Shown here one piece after another: positions 36,504 to 47,807 of a stretch of DNA of 64,000 bases. The stretch's first letter is position 1. Every line of letters begins with the position of its first letter. Below the pieces are notes generated by a model, which made no database searches, was not told the DNA's origin, and saw only the letters and a list, made by a program, of their open reading frames with translations. The DNA comes from Dermacentor variabilis (Eukaryota; Arthropoda; Arachnida; Ixodida; Ixodidae): contig NC_134568.1 in the NCBI RefSeq assembly GCF_050947875.1, forward strand, positions 216,363,648 through 216,427,647, in the 5' to 3' direction. The position numbers were made by a program, and so were the translations under genes.

Positions 36504-37409
36504 ATGGGCGCAGGTGCCTTTAAACTATCTCGACCTTGCGAGGCAGCTTCGCGCGTGCCAGGGGAGCTGTCCGTGCGAACCAAGGAGGTTAAAGAAAATT
36601 TGAAGTACTTGCTGACTCACAAGATGAGCCAAGATCATGCAGAGACCTTTTTTGGCTGTATCAGAGGGCGAGGCGGCTTCAATAATAATCCGACAGCAGC
36701 CCAGTTTATAGCTTCCTACAAGCGTCTTCTTGTGCAGACGGAGGTGAAGTCCTTCGAATCTGGAAACTGTTCACAAGACGTTGTGTCTGTCTTGGGCGCG
36801 TCTGTTATTGCATCTCAGGACAGTGCAACTACAGCTGTCACTGTGATTCAAATGCATTCCATACTACAAGCTGAGGACCATGACTACACGCATCGAGTTG
36901 ACTACCCTGAAATCCTCTCTCCATTTGTGAGTTCAGTAGTACCCTACATTGCAGGGTTTGTCGCTCGAAAAGTTGCTGCAAAAAGTACCTGTGATCAGTG
37001 TATTACAGCTGTTTATGCTGAAGAACAACCAGCGCTGGTGAAACAAAAGAACCGAGGTGGGCTTGCGTCACCTTCAAAGGATGTGATCTCACTTTGTGAA
37101 ATGGCAGAGAAGGGGCTCCGTCGGTTGCAAGCAGAATCTGAAAGCATTCAGACAATTCATTTGAAAACAAAGCACCTAGTACTGGAAGTGTTGAGCTTGT
37201 CGCCAGAGAAAAATTGGTTTTCTCAGTTGAATCAGCATCTCATGGACTGCGATCCATTGGACAATCATGTCTACAGCCTGTGCAAAAATGTAGTGGAGCT
37301 GTGCATTAAAATCAGGATTCATCACATAACAAAAGAGAGGAATAGGTGTATTACAAAGGACAAAGTGAGATCTGTACTTTCAAGGCTGATCATATTTAAG
37401 AATCAATGA
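36504..37409 (+). CDS. P-element/THAP9-type transposase, C-terminal part
   Basis: 301 codons without interruption. Residues about 34-75 read YLLTHKMSQDHAETFFGCIR and GRGGFNNNPTAAQF then IASYKRLLV, the hallmark block of P-element transposases and THAP9 (SQDH-E-FF-x-IR-RGG-NNNPTA-QF). Family members carry an N-terminal THAP finger, coiled coil and RNase-H-like core with a GTPase insertion; none of these is in this ORF. A splice acceptor GGGCGCAG|GTGCC lies at about 36,512, so the ATG at 36,504 may be incidental and this may be a terminal exon. A poly(A) signal AATAAA is at 37,712. The intact frame sets it apart from the broken elements nearby. It may be a recent P-like transposon or a domesticated gene. 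Confidence 0.7.
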   Translation: MGAGAFKLSRPCEAASRVPGELSVRTKEVKENLKYLLTHKMSQDHAETFFGCIRGRGGFNNNPTAAQFIASYKRLLVQTEVKSFESGNCSQDVVSVLGASVIASQDSATTAVTVIQMHSILQAEDHDYTHRVDYPEILSPFVSSVVPYIAGFVARKVAAKSTCDQCITAVYAEEQPALVKQKNRGGLASPSKDVISLCEMAEKGLRRLQAESESIQTIHLKTKHLVLEVLSLSPEKNWFSQLNQHLMDCDPLDNHVYSLCKNVVELCIKIRIHHITKERNRCITKDKVRSVLSRLIIFKNQ

Positions 37410-37711
37410 AAATTCAGTATGTAGCATCAGGCATGGCATTAACAGTGAATAGTACGACAGTTTGTATTTGCAGAACAAATGTTTGTAACGAGGTTGTGTC
37501 ATTTGGATGTATGGCTTCATGCAAGCCATGCATAACTGTGCATTCTGAAGGGGTAATGATGTGCTGTTTAGTCTCCAGCACAGTATAGCTGCATGCATGC
37601 GTTGTATTTGTTGCATGCGTTGCTATTTCTTGTGCTTTGAATTGCATTTCTTTATGAAAACTTTCAAGATTGTTCAATTTCTACATTTCAAGAGATTGCA
37701 TAAAGAAGATG

Positions 37712-37717
37712 AATAAA
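37712..37717 (+). promoter_or_regulatory. poly(A) signal of the P-type transposase ORF
   Basis: AATAAA about 300 bp after the stop codon at 37,409, in AT-rich DNA. Confidence 0.4.
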
Positions 37718-37769
37718 CGCTAATTACTGTACGAATTCGTTTTTACTTTACGACCTGTAAAACATGCGC

Positions 37770-37985
37770 AGTGGGTCTTGGCTAAGACATCTCCTGATCC
37801 CCAGGTCATGGGCTCTATCCCGGTTGCAGCAGCCGCATATTAATTGGTGCCGATGAAATGGAAAAACGCCCTTATACGCGGATATTAGTGAGCGTTAAAA
37901 AAAGCCAGGTGGTCGAAATCGATCCCCAGACCTCCAATACAGCTCGCCTCCTAGCCCACAGTGTTTCACTGGAACTTTAAAATCC
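37770..37985 (+). mobile_element. degenerate Ruka-like SINE
   Basis: Weak box A/B region (GGTCATGGGCTCTATCCCGG), then GCGTTAAAAAAAGCCAGGTG and GTCGAAATCGATCCCCAGAC. Recognisable only by the order of blocks seen in the better copies. Confidence 0.55.
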
Positions 37986-37989
37986 GTTA

Positions 37990-39239
37990 AACAAATAAAA
38001 ACCGCTGGAAAAGGCGGAGAACAGCGCTGCGAAGCGCTTGGCAAGCCGCTTCTTGCCCCCCGCAACATGGCCGCCGCCGGCTTCACCTGAGCCCATTGGC
38101 CGGTATAGGAGACCTCCACTCCAGCAGTTTTTATATAACCTCCTTGGTGCGAACACTCCCTGGCACACACCTGCCTCGGCGGCCCCAGCCTACGTACCGT
38201 CCTGCTTCGAGCTTTCATCCCCCCACTGTCCCTTGGGTGCCCTGGACCTGGAATTCTTGCGCCGCCTAATTTATTATAATATCAGGTGCTCTCCTGAGAC
38301 TTCCGTTTGTCGGTTACATGTGCCCTACAGCTGGATCAATACTTGTAAAAAAAACACGATCTATTGTCGCGACGAGAAAAGCACCCCGCAACGAAAAGAG
38401 CGCCCAGCGGCTTCTGAAACATACCGCGCCCGTGCGAAGAGAATTACGGAACGCCAACGAGGAATCTGACCACAGCTTCGAGCTCTAACTCGTAACCTAG
38501 ACGAGTGACATTCCTGCAACAGGCGTGACCGCTGAAAACCGCATACCGCCGGCAACTTCAACAGGATCATCCGTCGGTTGCATAACTGCCACCTGCCCGG
38601 CCAACGTCGACCACACCAACATCACCCCGCAACATAGAATAAACAACAAAATTATAAAGCCCAAACACGCAGCTGCACGCACACCACATCACCACACAAC
38701 AAACTAGACGTCATGCTGCTACGCTGCTGCGGTTGCCAGATTAAAACTGACTACCGTCGCCAAGTCTAGCAAGCATCTCAGGAGTTGGCAACCTCAGCGC
38801 GTAGCAACATGGCGGCGTTCTTGCGGTTCCCGATTTCAATGCATGGGCCCTATGGGTAGCTTGTCCTCTAGTGTTAGTATAGTAACTCTATGGAGAACGT
38901 ACCTTGATTGTCACGGTCTGCAGGTCATGGCGGTGCGGCGCTCATGCAGATCGTAATGAACCCCACGCTCAAGATTATCTTATGCGCGCTGCATAAAACG
39001 TAAATTATCAAACTGTCGCGATCACCATATACGTCAATCCAATGTTAAACGAAATGCGATAAAAAATATGGACCGAACGCATAGGGTTGGAATTTGTGTG
39101 AAGCGAAGCTTTATAGCGCAGCGGTAATTAAATGCTACACAACTAACGGCGTCATTTACACAGTAGCGCAGGAGCAGATGGACGACGAAAGAAACAGATG
39201 GGACACAGCGCTAACTAACAACTGAGTGTTTAATAACTA
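37990..39239. other. unassigned repetitive-looking DNA
   Basis: GC-rich at 38,030-38,220, otherwise no gene. GACGACGAAAGAAACAGATG and GGACACAGCGCTAACTAACA at about 39,181-39,222 resemble the hairpin/Penelope-terminal motif seen elsewhere. AGTATAGTAACTCTATGG lies at about 38,876. Confidence 0.35.
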
Positions 39240-41345
39240 GCATACCAGAGAGAGAGAGAAAGAGAAGGGAAGAAGGAAAGGCAGGTAGGTTAACCAGACT
39301 GAGTCCAGTTTGCTACCATACAAGTGGGGAGGGGAATAGGGAGTGAAAGAGAGAGAGAGAGAAAACTTAGGTGTAGGATGTCTATAGTCGGGCGCTCAAG
39401 TCTGTTGCCTTCAGGCAGTGAAAAAGCGCTCGAACTGCTTTCTGGCCAGGCTCCCAAGATCTTCGCTTCCGTAAATGGCCTGTCATCCAGTCTATTCAAG
39501 GCACACTGGAGAGTCTCACGTTGATTATCGAAGAGAGGACAGTGACACAGAAGATGACTGATGGTCTCTCCACACTTGCACTTAGCGCACATTGGTGAAT
39601 CCGCCATTCCAATACGATAGCTGTATGAGTTGGTGAATGCTACTCCTATCCACAGACGACACAGCAGTGTTGCGTCACGTCGTGAAAGGTTCGCTGGTAA
39701 TTTAAGTTTCAGTGATGGGTCGAGGCTGTATAAACGACACTTAGAGTTCTGTGGTGTATGCCAGTAACTTAACGTGATGGTACGAGCGAAACTGTGAAGC
39801 TCTCTTGCAGCGTCGACTCTCGATAAAGGTATAAGGAGTGTCGGTGCCCCAGCCTGGGCACGTCGGGCAGCGTCATCGGCGAGGTGATTACCAACGACGC
39901 CACAATGTCCCGGTAGCCACTGAAATATGATATTATGTCCTCGTTCAGAAGCGCAATGGCAGGTTTCGTTGATTTGTGGCACCAGCTGTTCATAGTTGCC
40001 ACGTCGTAAACTTCGCAAGCTCTGGAGGGCTGCTTTCGAATCCCAAAATATTGCCCGCGGTTCTTTTTCAATGTATTCGACAGCAGCGTGAAGAGCGGCC
40101 AGTTCGGAACCTGTAGATGTCGTTACATGTGAAGTCTTAAACTTGGTGACGACCGATTGAGATGATCGAACAATGGCGCCCGTATAATTTGCCGAGACGG
40201 AACCAACCGTGTAAACATGGATTCGGTTAGCGTATGAACAATGCAAAAGTTCCAATGTGATCTGCTTTAGAACCGCGGTGGTCAGGCTAGCTTTCTTCAC
40301 TATTCCTGGAGCAGCAAGATACACAGGAGGCTTTTTTAAGCACCACATAGGGGATGGCGTTCTTGTTGCGGGTGAGTGCCTCAAAGACAAAGAGTGCCGG
40401 TTAGCCACAATTGATCTGGAGAACGCTGCCTTGGGTCTTTTCTCAGGCAAGCGAGCGAGAGGGTGGTCAGGGACTCCGGATATATGGCGAACATGCGCCC
40501 GGAGTGCGTCGATAGCTTTATAGGTCCTTATTGGATGGTCTCTCGCGGTGGCAATTGTTGCCACGGTTGAAGCATTTCGAGGTAGCCCCAGATATATTCG
40601 AAGGACTTGGCCTTGAATGCTCTGTAGGACATTGATGTTAGTTTTGTTAGCATTGCACAGCACTGGTGTGCTATATCGCAAGTATCCTAGAAAGAGCGTC
40701 CTGTATAGTTGAAGCATAGATGCCACGTATGTGCCCCACGTTTTACCGGCCAGAAACCGTAGTATATGGGAGATAGAAGTAAGCCTCTTCTTCAAGTACG
40801 AGATGTGGGGGCTCAATGAAAGGTCTCTGTCGATAATAACGCTTGGGAATCGGTGAGTTTTTGCGTAGGAAATTGCTTGGTAGTCAATAGAAATGGGGTA
40901 CCAGGTCATGGGCTTGTGGGTAAAAGAGACTAAGGCGCACTTCTCCGTCGAAATGCTGAGGCCTTCAGCACGCAGATACGATGATGTTAGGGTCACTGCT
41001 TTTTGGAGCCGTGCACGCACCTGGAGACGTGTAACTTCCGAGGCCCATATGCATATGTCGTCAGCATATATGGAAAGGTTTACTGTATGTGGTAGAACGT
41101 CGGCAAGTCCAAGAATTGCAAGGTTGAACAAAGTGGGGCTAAGAACCCCACCCTGCGGGACGCCACGGCAAGTGGAATGGTCAGCGGTTCGGCCATCTGC
41201 ACTGTGTACAAAGAAGAATCTTTTGAATAGATAGCTCCGAATCCACCGAAACATGCGTCCACCAATTCCATTATTTTCTAGGGCATCAAGGATGGCTTCA
41301 TGCGTTACATTATCATAATCGCTTTTCACAGTCTCCTTTTGAACT
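39240..41345 (-). mobile_element. I-group LINE with RNase H, 5' truncated
   Basis: The - strand reads reverse transcriptase (from just before motif 4), connection, RNase H, a Cys/His knuckle, then a 3' UTR with GGTTAACCTACC and a (TC)n run. Endonuclease and early RT are missing, so truncation is near 41,340. The presence of RNase H places it in the I/R1-like supergroup rather than CR1/L2. Confidence 0.85.
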
Positions 41346-41362
41346 AATGGCGATGAATACAA
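39290..41362 (-). CDS. I-group LINE ORF2 fragment (RT, RNase H, zinc knuckle)
   Basis: A long open frame of 690 codons. It includes CRGVPQGGVLSPTLFNLAI (RT motif 4), LSIYADDICIWAS (catalytic YADD), an RNase H domain, and CAKCKCGETISHLLCHCPLF, a C-x2-C...H-x3-C knuckle. In RNase H the expected DGS triad start reads TVGS, losing the first catalytic Asp. The Glu (TGSELAALHAA), second Asp (FWDSKAAL) and last Asp (NHLADDAA) are present. The start codon lies in flanking sequence, not at a true LINE start. An open frame suggests recent insertion, but it cannot be autonomous. Confidence 0.88.
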   Translation of the reverse strand: MYSSPLVQKETVKSDYDNVTHEAILDALENNGIGGRMFRWIRSYLFKRFFFVHSADGRTADHSTCRGVPQGGVLSPTLFNLAILGLADVLPHTVNLSIYADDICIWASEVTRLQVRARLQKAVTLTSSYLRAEGLSISTEKCALVSFTHKPMTWYPISIDYQAISYAKTHRFPSVIIDRDLSLSPHISYLKKRLTSISHILRFLAGKTWGTYVASMLQLYRTLFLGYLRYSTPVLCNANKTNINVLQSIQGQVLRIYLGLPRNASTVATIATARDHPIRTYKAIDALRAHVRHISGVPDHPLARLPEKRPKAAFSRSIVANRHSLSLRHSPATRTPSPMWCLKKPPVYLAAPGIVKKASLTTAVLKQITLELLHCSYANRIHVYTVGSVSANYTGAIVRSSQSVVTKFKTSHVTTSTGSELAALHAAVEYIEKEPRAIFWDSKAALQSLRSLRRGNYEQLVPQINETCHCASERGHNIIFQWLPGHCGVVGNHLADDAARRAQAGAPTLLIPLSRVDAARELHSFARTITLSYWHTPQNSKCRLYSLDPSLKLKLPANLSRRDATLLCRLWIGVAFTNSYSYRIGMADSPMCAKCKCGETISHLLCHCPLFDNQRETLQCALNRLDDRPFTEAKILGAWPESSSSAFSLPEGNRLERPTIDILHLSFLSLSLSLPIPLPTCMVANWTQSG

Positions 41363-41369
41363 CCGTGTT

Positions 41370-44300
41370 AACTTTCATAATATGCAACGTGTAATTGCAT
41401 ACGACTTTCTGTTCATTCACTACACTGCTCACAAGCTATGCCGAAATTCAAACGCCTAGTCAGGCAGATGCGTTTACACGGCGATGTCACGTGTGACAGT
41501 GTGCAAGTGTGAGATGTCTATAAGCGGCGACGTCACAATGACGGAGGCATTGCACGGTGCTTTTCTAGGGAAGAATGGCGATGAGAGGTGTATGTACAGA
41601 AAAGCGCGACACGTATCTAGCTGCATTTTAGGATACTGCATTCCTCTTGTGTGACGTCGCAGAATTGATGGCGTAATGTCTAAGGAAGCGTACAGCAACG
41701 TTCTGCTTACGTGGGCATGTAGAAGTTCTGGCTATCGGCTTATAGTCTCCGGATCTGAAGTATATCAAATGCCTTTGGAAAGAACCGGAACGCCGCCTGA
41801 AGCAGAAAACCGCAAGCAACGCCGAGCAGAAATTTTGTCAGCTGCAGCAAGAGTGGTCGATGATACTCCAAACGGTCATTGACAATTTGCTGAAATCCAT
41901 GTCTCGTCGCTGACGAGCTGTCATCGAAACAAATGGATTCAAACAAAGTACTAAACATACTCTTTCTTCCAAATTTGCGGGTGTAGTGCCTCATACGCTT
42001 ATTTATTTTTGGATAAAGGCACAGTCACTGATGAGTTTAAAATAGCAATGCATTCAGCTTTTTTCAATACATTATTCTAAGAAATAATGTTACTTAATGT
42101 TTATAAATATATCCACCTTTTTCATGCGAGTACAATGTTTTATAGTTAGAGTTTGTTTACATACATTATGGTTCTACCGCGATTTAAGATGTCAAAAATA
42201 TCCTTAAATACAGCTAATAAAAAAAATACTGAAAATGGAAAATATAACATTTTGTCCTTTACTATACGGTTATATAACAAGAAAGCTATTCCATTTATGT
42301 AAAAATCTAGAACAATATGAACGCACGTGGTCGTCTTTCAAAATTGTTAAGTCACAAGATTTTGTTTTCGAAATATATCGTCACTTCCTGGCTGTACGGA
42401 TAAACAGATGTATTTCGTAGCTCGACTGACGGATACTCCGCATTTTTTCTTTTTTTTTTCCCGGTCAAGTCTGTATCTCGTGCTTTGTTTGAAATCAGGA
42501 CGAGGTCACCGTGGCGAAGGGCCCCGTTTTCATCCTTGAACACTGGTTTGCCGACTACATGCCCACTAGTATACAGTTGAATTTGCTTAATCCGTGTCAT
42601 GCGGGGCATGCCGAGCTCTATAATTTCATCAGCCGACTTGCAGGCAGTCTTGTCGTTAGCTGGCAGAGCCATCATTTTGCTTTCCATATTTCTTGGGACA
42701 GAAACTTCTAAAAACCCTTAAAACATCACTCCGTCTCACTTTAATTTCGGTCACTCTCAATGCATGTACAAACTTGCATGTACAAGGCGACCCAATGTCA
42801 TTCACGACAATGCGAGAGAAGTTATATAGCGAACAACTAAGCGAAAGCTATGCTCCCTTCGCATTTAGGACAGGCACAGAATACCTCTTGTATGTATACC
42901 TCGCGAATCGAACTTGGCTTTTCAGGCCGCTGCGCGTATAATGTAATATAATAATACAATATTACAATAATTTATTTCCATCAGTGCAGCGTAATTGCGA
43001 CTTCTATCTGCGGAACAACACATAATTTCTTTTAGCTTTGTCAGCGCTCTTTCTGCCGCGCCGTCAGTACCAGGAGCTCCCTCAGTGATATACTGGGTTT
43101 AACTAGTTGGCCGATAACACGCTTATTTCTAGGCCTCCGGACAGAGCTGCAGCGGTGCAGCAACGTGCCAGGAAGAACGCTTTGCCGTCTTATGCTATCG
43201 GTTCCCGTTCTATTTTTTTTTCTCGATTAATTTTTTTCCTCTTTCCGACTTCTTATGCAGTCTCCCAGTTCTTTTTTTTTTTCTTATTAAAATATCAACA
43301 AAAGCTTTTTTTTTTCTGCGTACAGTGACGTGCCCTACATTGTGGGTAAGCGCCACGCGTATATAATAGGCGAAGTAGAAACAAGCAAGTGTTACGCGGT
43401 ATGTCCTTTCGGCTTAAACGGTTGCAAGGTGGGATTACGTAATGTGCGCTGCATGTATATGTGCAATAGCTATATCGGAGCGGTAATCAAACGGAGGCGA
43501 TGTTAGACGATAACGCCCCCCTTTGGAGGTCAACGCCTGCTTGTCGCGGGTATACAGTCGGCGAAGGCCGACGAGCCAATTCTCAGCAGCCGCTGCTTCG
43601 CCGAGCGGGCCGACTTTTTCTTCCGTGGGGAAAGGGGCGTTCGGCCGGTTTTCTCATTTGCATGTGCGAAACTCAAACTCTTCGGAAACTCACAGCGCAT
43701 CGAATTAAAGGCTGTTCTTTACAAAGAACGCACTATTTATAGGGCCTCAATCACGGACTATATAGATATCCCATCGCGGGACGCTACGCGTATATGTGCA
43801 CAACTTATGCTTTACATTCACCACCACCACCTCACGGTCTAAATGCGGAAAAATGCGCAGTCACATTGTTTGTGAATGTCTGAAAGCGCATAAAATGAAG
43901 CGCTGGTGAAAATAACGCATCCCCTCGTCATTGTACTCAATCCCGATCCATGCACTGCTCATGATCCGAAGTTCTGGGCCGTCCCAGCCTATTCCCTTCG
44001 TAGAAAATAAATTGGGCGCCTAGTGAAAATGGCGAGTCCGAGTCTCATACTTAAGTGCCGGCTCTTGGGAATAAAACACATTCGATATGGTACTGAACAT
44101 CAAGAGAAAGAGACGAAAACGGCATGAACAGGAAGTAGAATCAAATCCAAAATCAAAATGACAACCAGAAAAAGGACAGTCTAGAGGCAATCACTGCGAT
44201 AAGCAGTTAAAAAGTTGTTTTCACTCACTTCGCTTCTCTAGCTGCTTCTGCAAGAGAGTTGCCTGCAATCAATGGCGTTTGCGAAACACTCTACCTCTGT

Positions 44301-45378
44301 CCCAATCGATTATCTCAATACTTCTGTATACGATCTTTGTCCTCACTCGACCTCTAATTGCGTCATATTTGGCATTTAATTGCACCAATTTCCATTATCT
44401 AACGTTATTCAACATATGCAACTGACATCTTCAGGTGTTCAACCCTGTGCATTACAAAAGTTACGTCCCTGTCTCTTCCCGTTCGCCCATGTCGATCACT
44501 CATGGTGACCAACGTGACGTCAATTGCCGTATTTGGCAGACGATTACGACAACCTGCACTGTCTCACATCCTTGAGAATTTAGAAGTCACATCTTCAGAT
44601 TGCCTTATTTCCGTATTTCTTCATGTTCGCCCATGACGACCGCTCAAAGTGGGGGAAATCGGCATGACATTTTACGTTACGTACGTTACTTACAAACCCA
44701 GTTACATAGAACTTCAAGAGCTTACCACAGTAAAAAAAGAGAAAAAGAAAACCTTCTAAGTTCGTCACTCTTACCACGTTTGGGCGCACCCGTTCGCATT
44801 ATCCTTGTTTACGTTTAAATACGTACCTAAAAATTCGGCTTTAACGAGCACTATTACGATAGTTATCAAATTATAAAAAGGGGAAAAGGGGAGGGGGGCT
44901 CGTTACCCTCTAAACCCATGCGCTCTTCCCGTTTCAATTACCGCGTATAATTTTCATTTATCAGTAATTACGTCAGGCGAACAGTGCTTGAAATACATTC
45001 AGAGTGCAATGATCAACAGTTGAACTATGTTCCCTAGCATAGCGATTTTTGGTCGCCGAGTTCAACAGACGCAATTGAGCACTGAAAGAACATAAACATG
45101 CAATGCACGCGCGTTCCAAAGAAATAATTTTTACAAATGGAAAATTCACCGCGCTCGCTCAGTTAAATGTACGCAAAGCTCGCCGAAAATGTTAAGGTCA
45201 ATCAAGTCAAACAAAATATTATATTTACAAGCACGAAGAAAAGAAAATAACTTTCCTTGCTCAATGTCTCCAACATACACTTGTCCCCGAACGTCGGAAG
45301 CATCGAAATAGCAGAGGCTGCTGTTTGCCATGCGAAAATGTCCAAGAACTTTCTAGTTTCACGGTTACAATTTACTAC

Positions 45379-45380
<2 letters not shown>
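41370..45380. other. long stretch without a recognised gene
   Basis: Only short ORFs. The longest, a - strand 111-codon frame at 42,352-42,687, contains ALRHGDLVLIS, vaguely like retroelement ORF1/gag proteins, but this is too weak to call. A few T-rich and A-rich runs occur around 43,200-43,320. No repeats placed. Confidence 0.45.

Positions 45381-45465
<85 letters not shown>
45381..45465. repeat. (AT)n microsatellite
   Basis: About 42 perfect AT units, followed within 10 bp by a perfect palindrome. Confidence 0.97.
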
Positions 45466-45467
<2 letters not shown>

Positions 45468-45474
45468 GAGAAAT

Positions 45475-45509
45475 AAACGTGTCATCACACTGAGTGTGAT
45501 GACACGTTT
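45475..45509. repeat. 35-bp palindrome (17-bp arms)
   Basis: AAACGTGTCATCACACT and its reverse complement around a single central G, right after the (AT)n array. No regulatory partner is evident. Confidence 0.85.
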
Positions 45510-46321
45510 CGACGAAACCAAGCTCCCACTTGCTTCGGTAAATGTTCTGCCAGCTAGATCCGACACAGGCATGCAACCTTCGATAGAAGCAAGGACAACT
45601 TACCTGCAAATTCGGCAGCATTCCTTACGCGGCGTCCACCAATGCACGAGAAGTTGCCTCGTTTCGCTGTTACAACTGCGCGTGCTGATGTGTCCAGGGC
45701 GGCTGTCACATATGCTCCACAACGCCCACATCCCCTCGAACCAACTCGCTCGTATATCATGTTGCAGAAGGAGTGAAACGCTTCTCACCTGCAGACTATA
45801 TATGACACATGTGGGAATTGCGCCGACGGGCGATGTAGATATCTCACTCGCCAAGGAAACGAAGGCTACGGACGCAAAACGTTTACCTTCCATCGCAGCC
45901 GCCCAAACAAAACGTAATAAAGTGAAGCCAGCGTCATACTAAAGAGTTCTTTAATTAAAAATGAAACGTTAAGTTGTAACATTATCATGTTAACATCGTG
46001 AGTACAAATTACACTGAGAGCAAGTGTTTAAAAGAGCGTCGTGAATGCCTTTTCACATATTGCAAAGGATTTCATTTGTAAAGACGTGAGCTTGACTTTT
46101 CTCGATATCCGAAATATTGGAAAAAGATGCGAGCGCTGAAATACGTGGCGTTGCCACGACGTTAGAGGGGCGCGATGCTCAGAAATGCTGAGAAAAGAAA
46201 GAAGTTCCCACAAATTGCTAGCGAAACAAATTCATATGGAAGTCTATATGCACTCGTGAAAATCGCGGAAAAGCATGTGGAACTTCGAACACTTCGAATG
46301 CCTATCAGAGCACCACTGACC

Positions 46322-46466
<145 letters not shown>

Positions 46467-46712
46467 CAGTGGCAACAAATTAAACAGCTTGGTGCTGACG
46501 TTTGTGTACGAATAGCATGCTAGAATTCCTATGTCCTTGGTATTCGAACGAAATACCATTGAAAGGACATATTTATGTGCCCGGGCAGACAAACACCAAA
46601 CCGCGCGCGCAACACAGTTTCCGAGTGACCGCAGCGCCCCCGTTGACGCCGCTGCCACCCGCATAGCCCCGACAACAGTTTCAGCATTCAGCGGGCGCAT
46701 ATTAGAGCAAGT

Positions 46713-47807
46713 TCAGGTCAGAACATAGAGCGCGGCGCCGGCCGCGCAACTGGCGACCAGAGCCAGGAGCACCGAGCCGCAGAAGAAGGCCCTGGTCAGG
46801 GGCAGGCCGCAGGCAACGTTCATGCCCATTGGCTTAGAGAAGCAGTCGGCCTGGAAGTGGCTGAGCACGGCGCACGCGTCCGGGTTCGAGTTGACCCACG
46901 AGCTGGCCACCGCTTTCAGGAAGCGCCGGATCTCGTCTGTCTTGCGGCGCAGCGCGGTCGCGCGGTCGCTTGCGAACAGCAGAAGCGCCCAGAGAACGGC
47001 TCCGCGCAGCGCGGACACCGTCAGATTGCCGGCGCCCTCTGGAGCCAGCGGCCACTGAGAGGCCGTGTGCAGCAGGTACAGCGCCGCTGCCAAGAACCAG
47101 ACGAGTGCGACGCCGTCGAAAGCCGCCGCCACGTTTCGCATCAGCTGGCGCAGCGCGTAGAAGTCGCCCAGCACGAGTCGGTGCACGTGTGGCGGCGGCG
47201 GGCGGTGGAACAGCTGCACCAAGGTCTTCTCGTACTTGAGCAGCTCCAAGCCGAGGTAGTGAGACACGTGCCCCAGCATGGCCGCAGTGAAGCACAAGGT
47301 GCCGAAGGCCAGCAGGTTGTCCACGTAGAACGAAGTGACGACGAATGCGCGCTCCAGCCACTCCTCAGGCAGCGTGGCACTCGCGTGCGCGAGCACGCTC
47401 ACGGATATGGCCACCAGCCAGAGCAGAGCCGTCGCCTGTGTGATGCGCCGAGCGAAGGCGGCCCGCGGGTTGCCAGCCAGGCCTCCGGGGAACTCGCGGA
47501 GCACCACCCGCACTGAGCCGCTGTGCACGCCCAGCTTGTAGTTTACGAACAGGGCGAGTAGGAAGACCGTGTCAAGGATGATGGACCCCGTGTACTTTCG
47601 CAGCTCGTCCAGACGACCGTCCACGTCGTCTTTGACGAAGAGCAGGTAGTAGGCCACTCGCGAAGCCAAGTAGCACGCGTAGAATATCCGAACTATCCAG
47701 CCCCACAGGTTGCAGAAGGACTGTTCTTTTTCTGCTGGCAGCATGTCCATGCCGAGACCGACCGATTCGGCCGACGTCAGAAGGAATCCACAATCGTTTC
47801 GCTCCAT
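46713..47807 (-). CDS. gustatory-receptor-like seven-transmembrane protein
   Basis: An intronless 364-codon ORF with several hydrophobic segments, for example IILDTVFLLALFVNYKLG, ITQATALLWLVAISVSVLA, FGTLCFTAAMLGHVSHYLG, GVALVWFLAAALYLLH and the last, FFCGSVLLALVASCAAGA. The C-terminal pattern NVACGLPLTRAFF-x-TM-AALYVLT resembles the TM6-TM7 signature of arthropod gustatory receptors (ACG-x-L-R...TYL). Such receptors form ligand-gated cation channels in chemosensory neurons. Tick genomes hold sizeable Gr families (established). The start ATG has a purine at -3 and G at +4. GC content is far above the flanks, which supports coding. The ligand is unknown; another 7TM family is possible. Confidence 0.7.
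   Translation of the reverse strand: MERNDCGFLLTSAESVGLGMDMLPAEKEQSFCNLWGWIVRIFYACYLASRVAYYLLFVKDDVDGRLDELRKYTGSIILDTVFLLALFVNYKLGVHSGSVRVVLREFPGGLAGNPRAAFARRITQATALLWLVAISVSVLAHASATLPEEWLERAFVVTSFYVDNLLAFGTLCFTAAMLGHVSHYLGLELLKYEKTLVQLFHRPPPPHVHRLVLGDFYALRQLMRNVAAAFDGVALVWFLAAALYLLHTASQWPLAPEGAGNLTVSALRGAVLWALLLFASDRATALRRKTDEIRRFLKAVASSWVNSNPDACAVLSHFQADCFSKPMGMNVACGLPLTRAFFCGSVLLALVASCAAGAALYVLT

Noticed and set aside
42352..42687. 111-codon - strand ORF (ALRHGDLVLIS) as a retroelement ORF1/gag
   Set aside because: Resemblance is limited to one short phrase; no neighbouring element parts.
46822..47541. Several long ORFs on the + strand opposite the receptor gene
   Set aside because: High GC and strong codon bias on the - strand open the opposite frames; they lack hydrophobic or domain structure.
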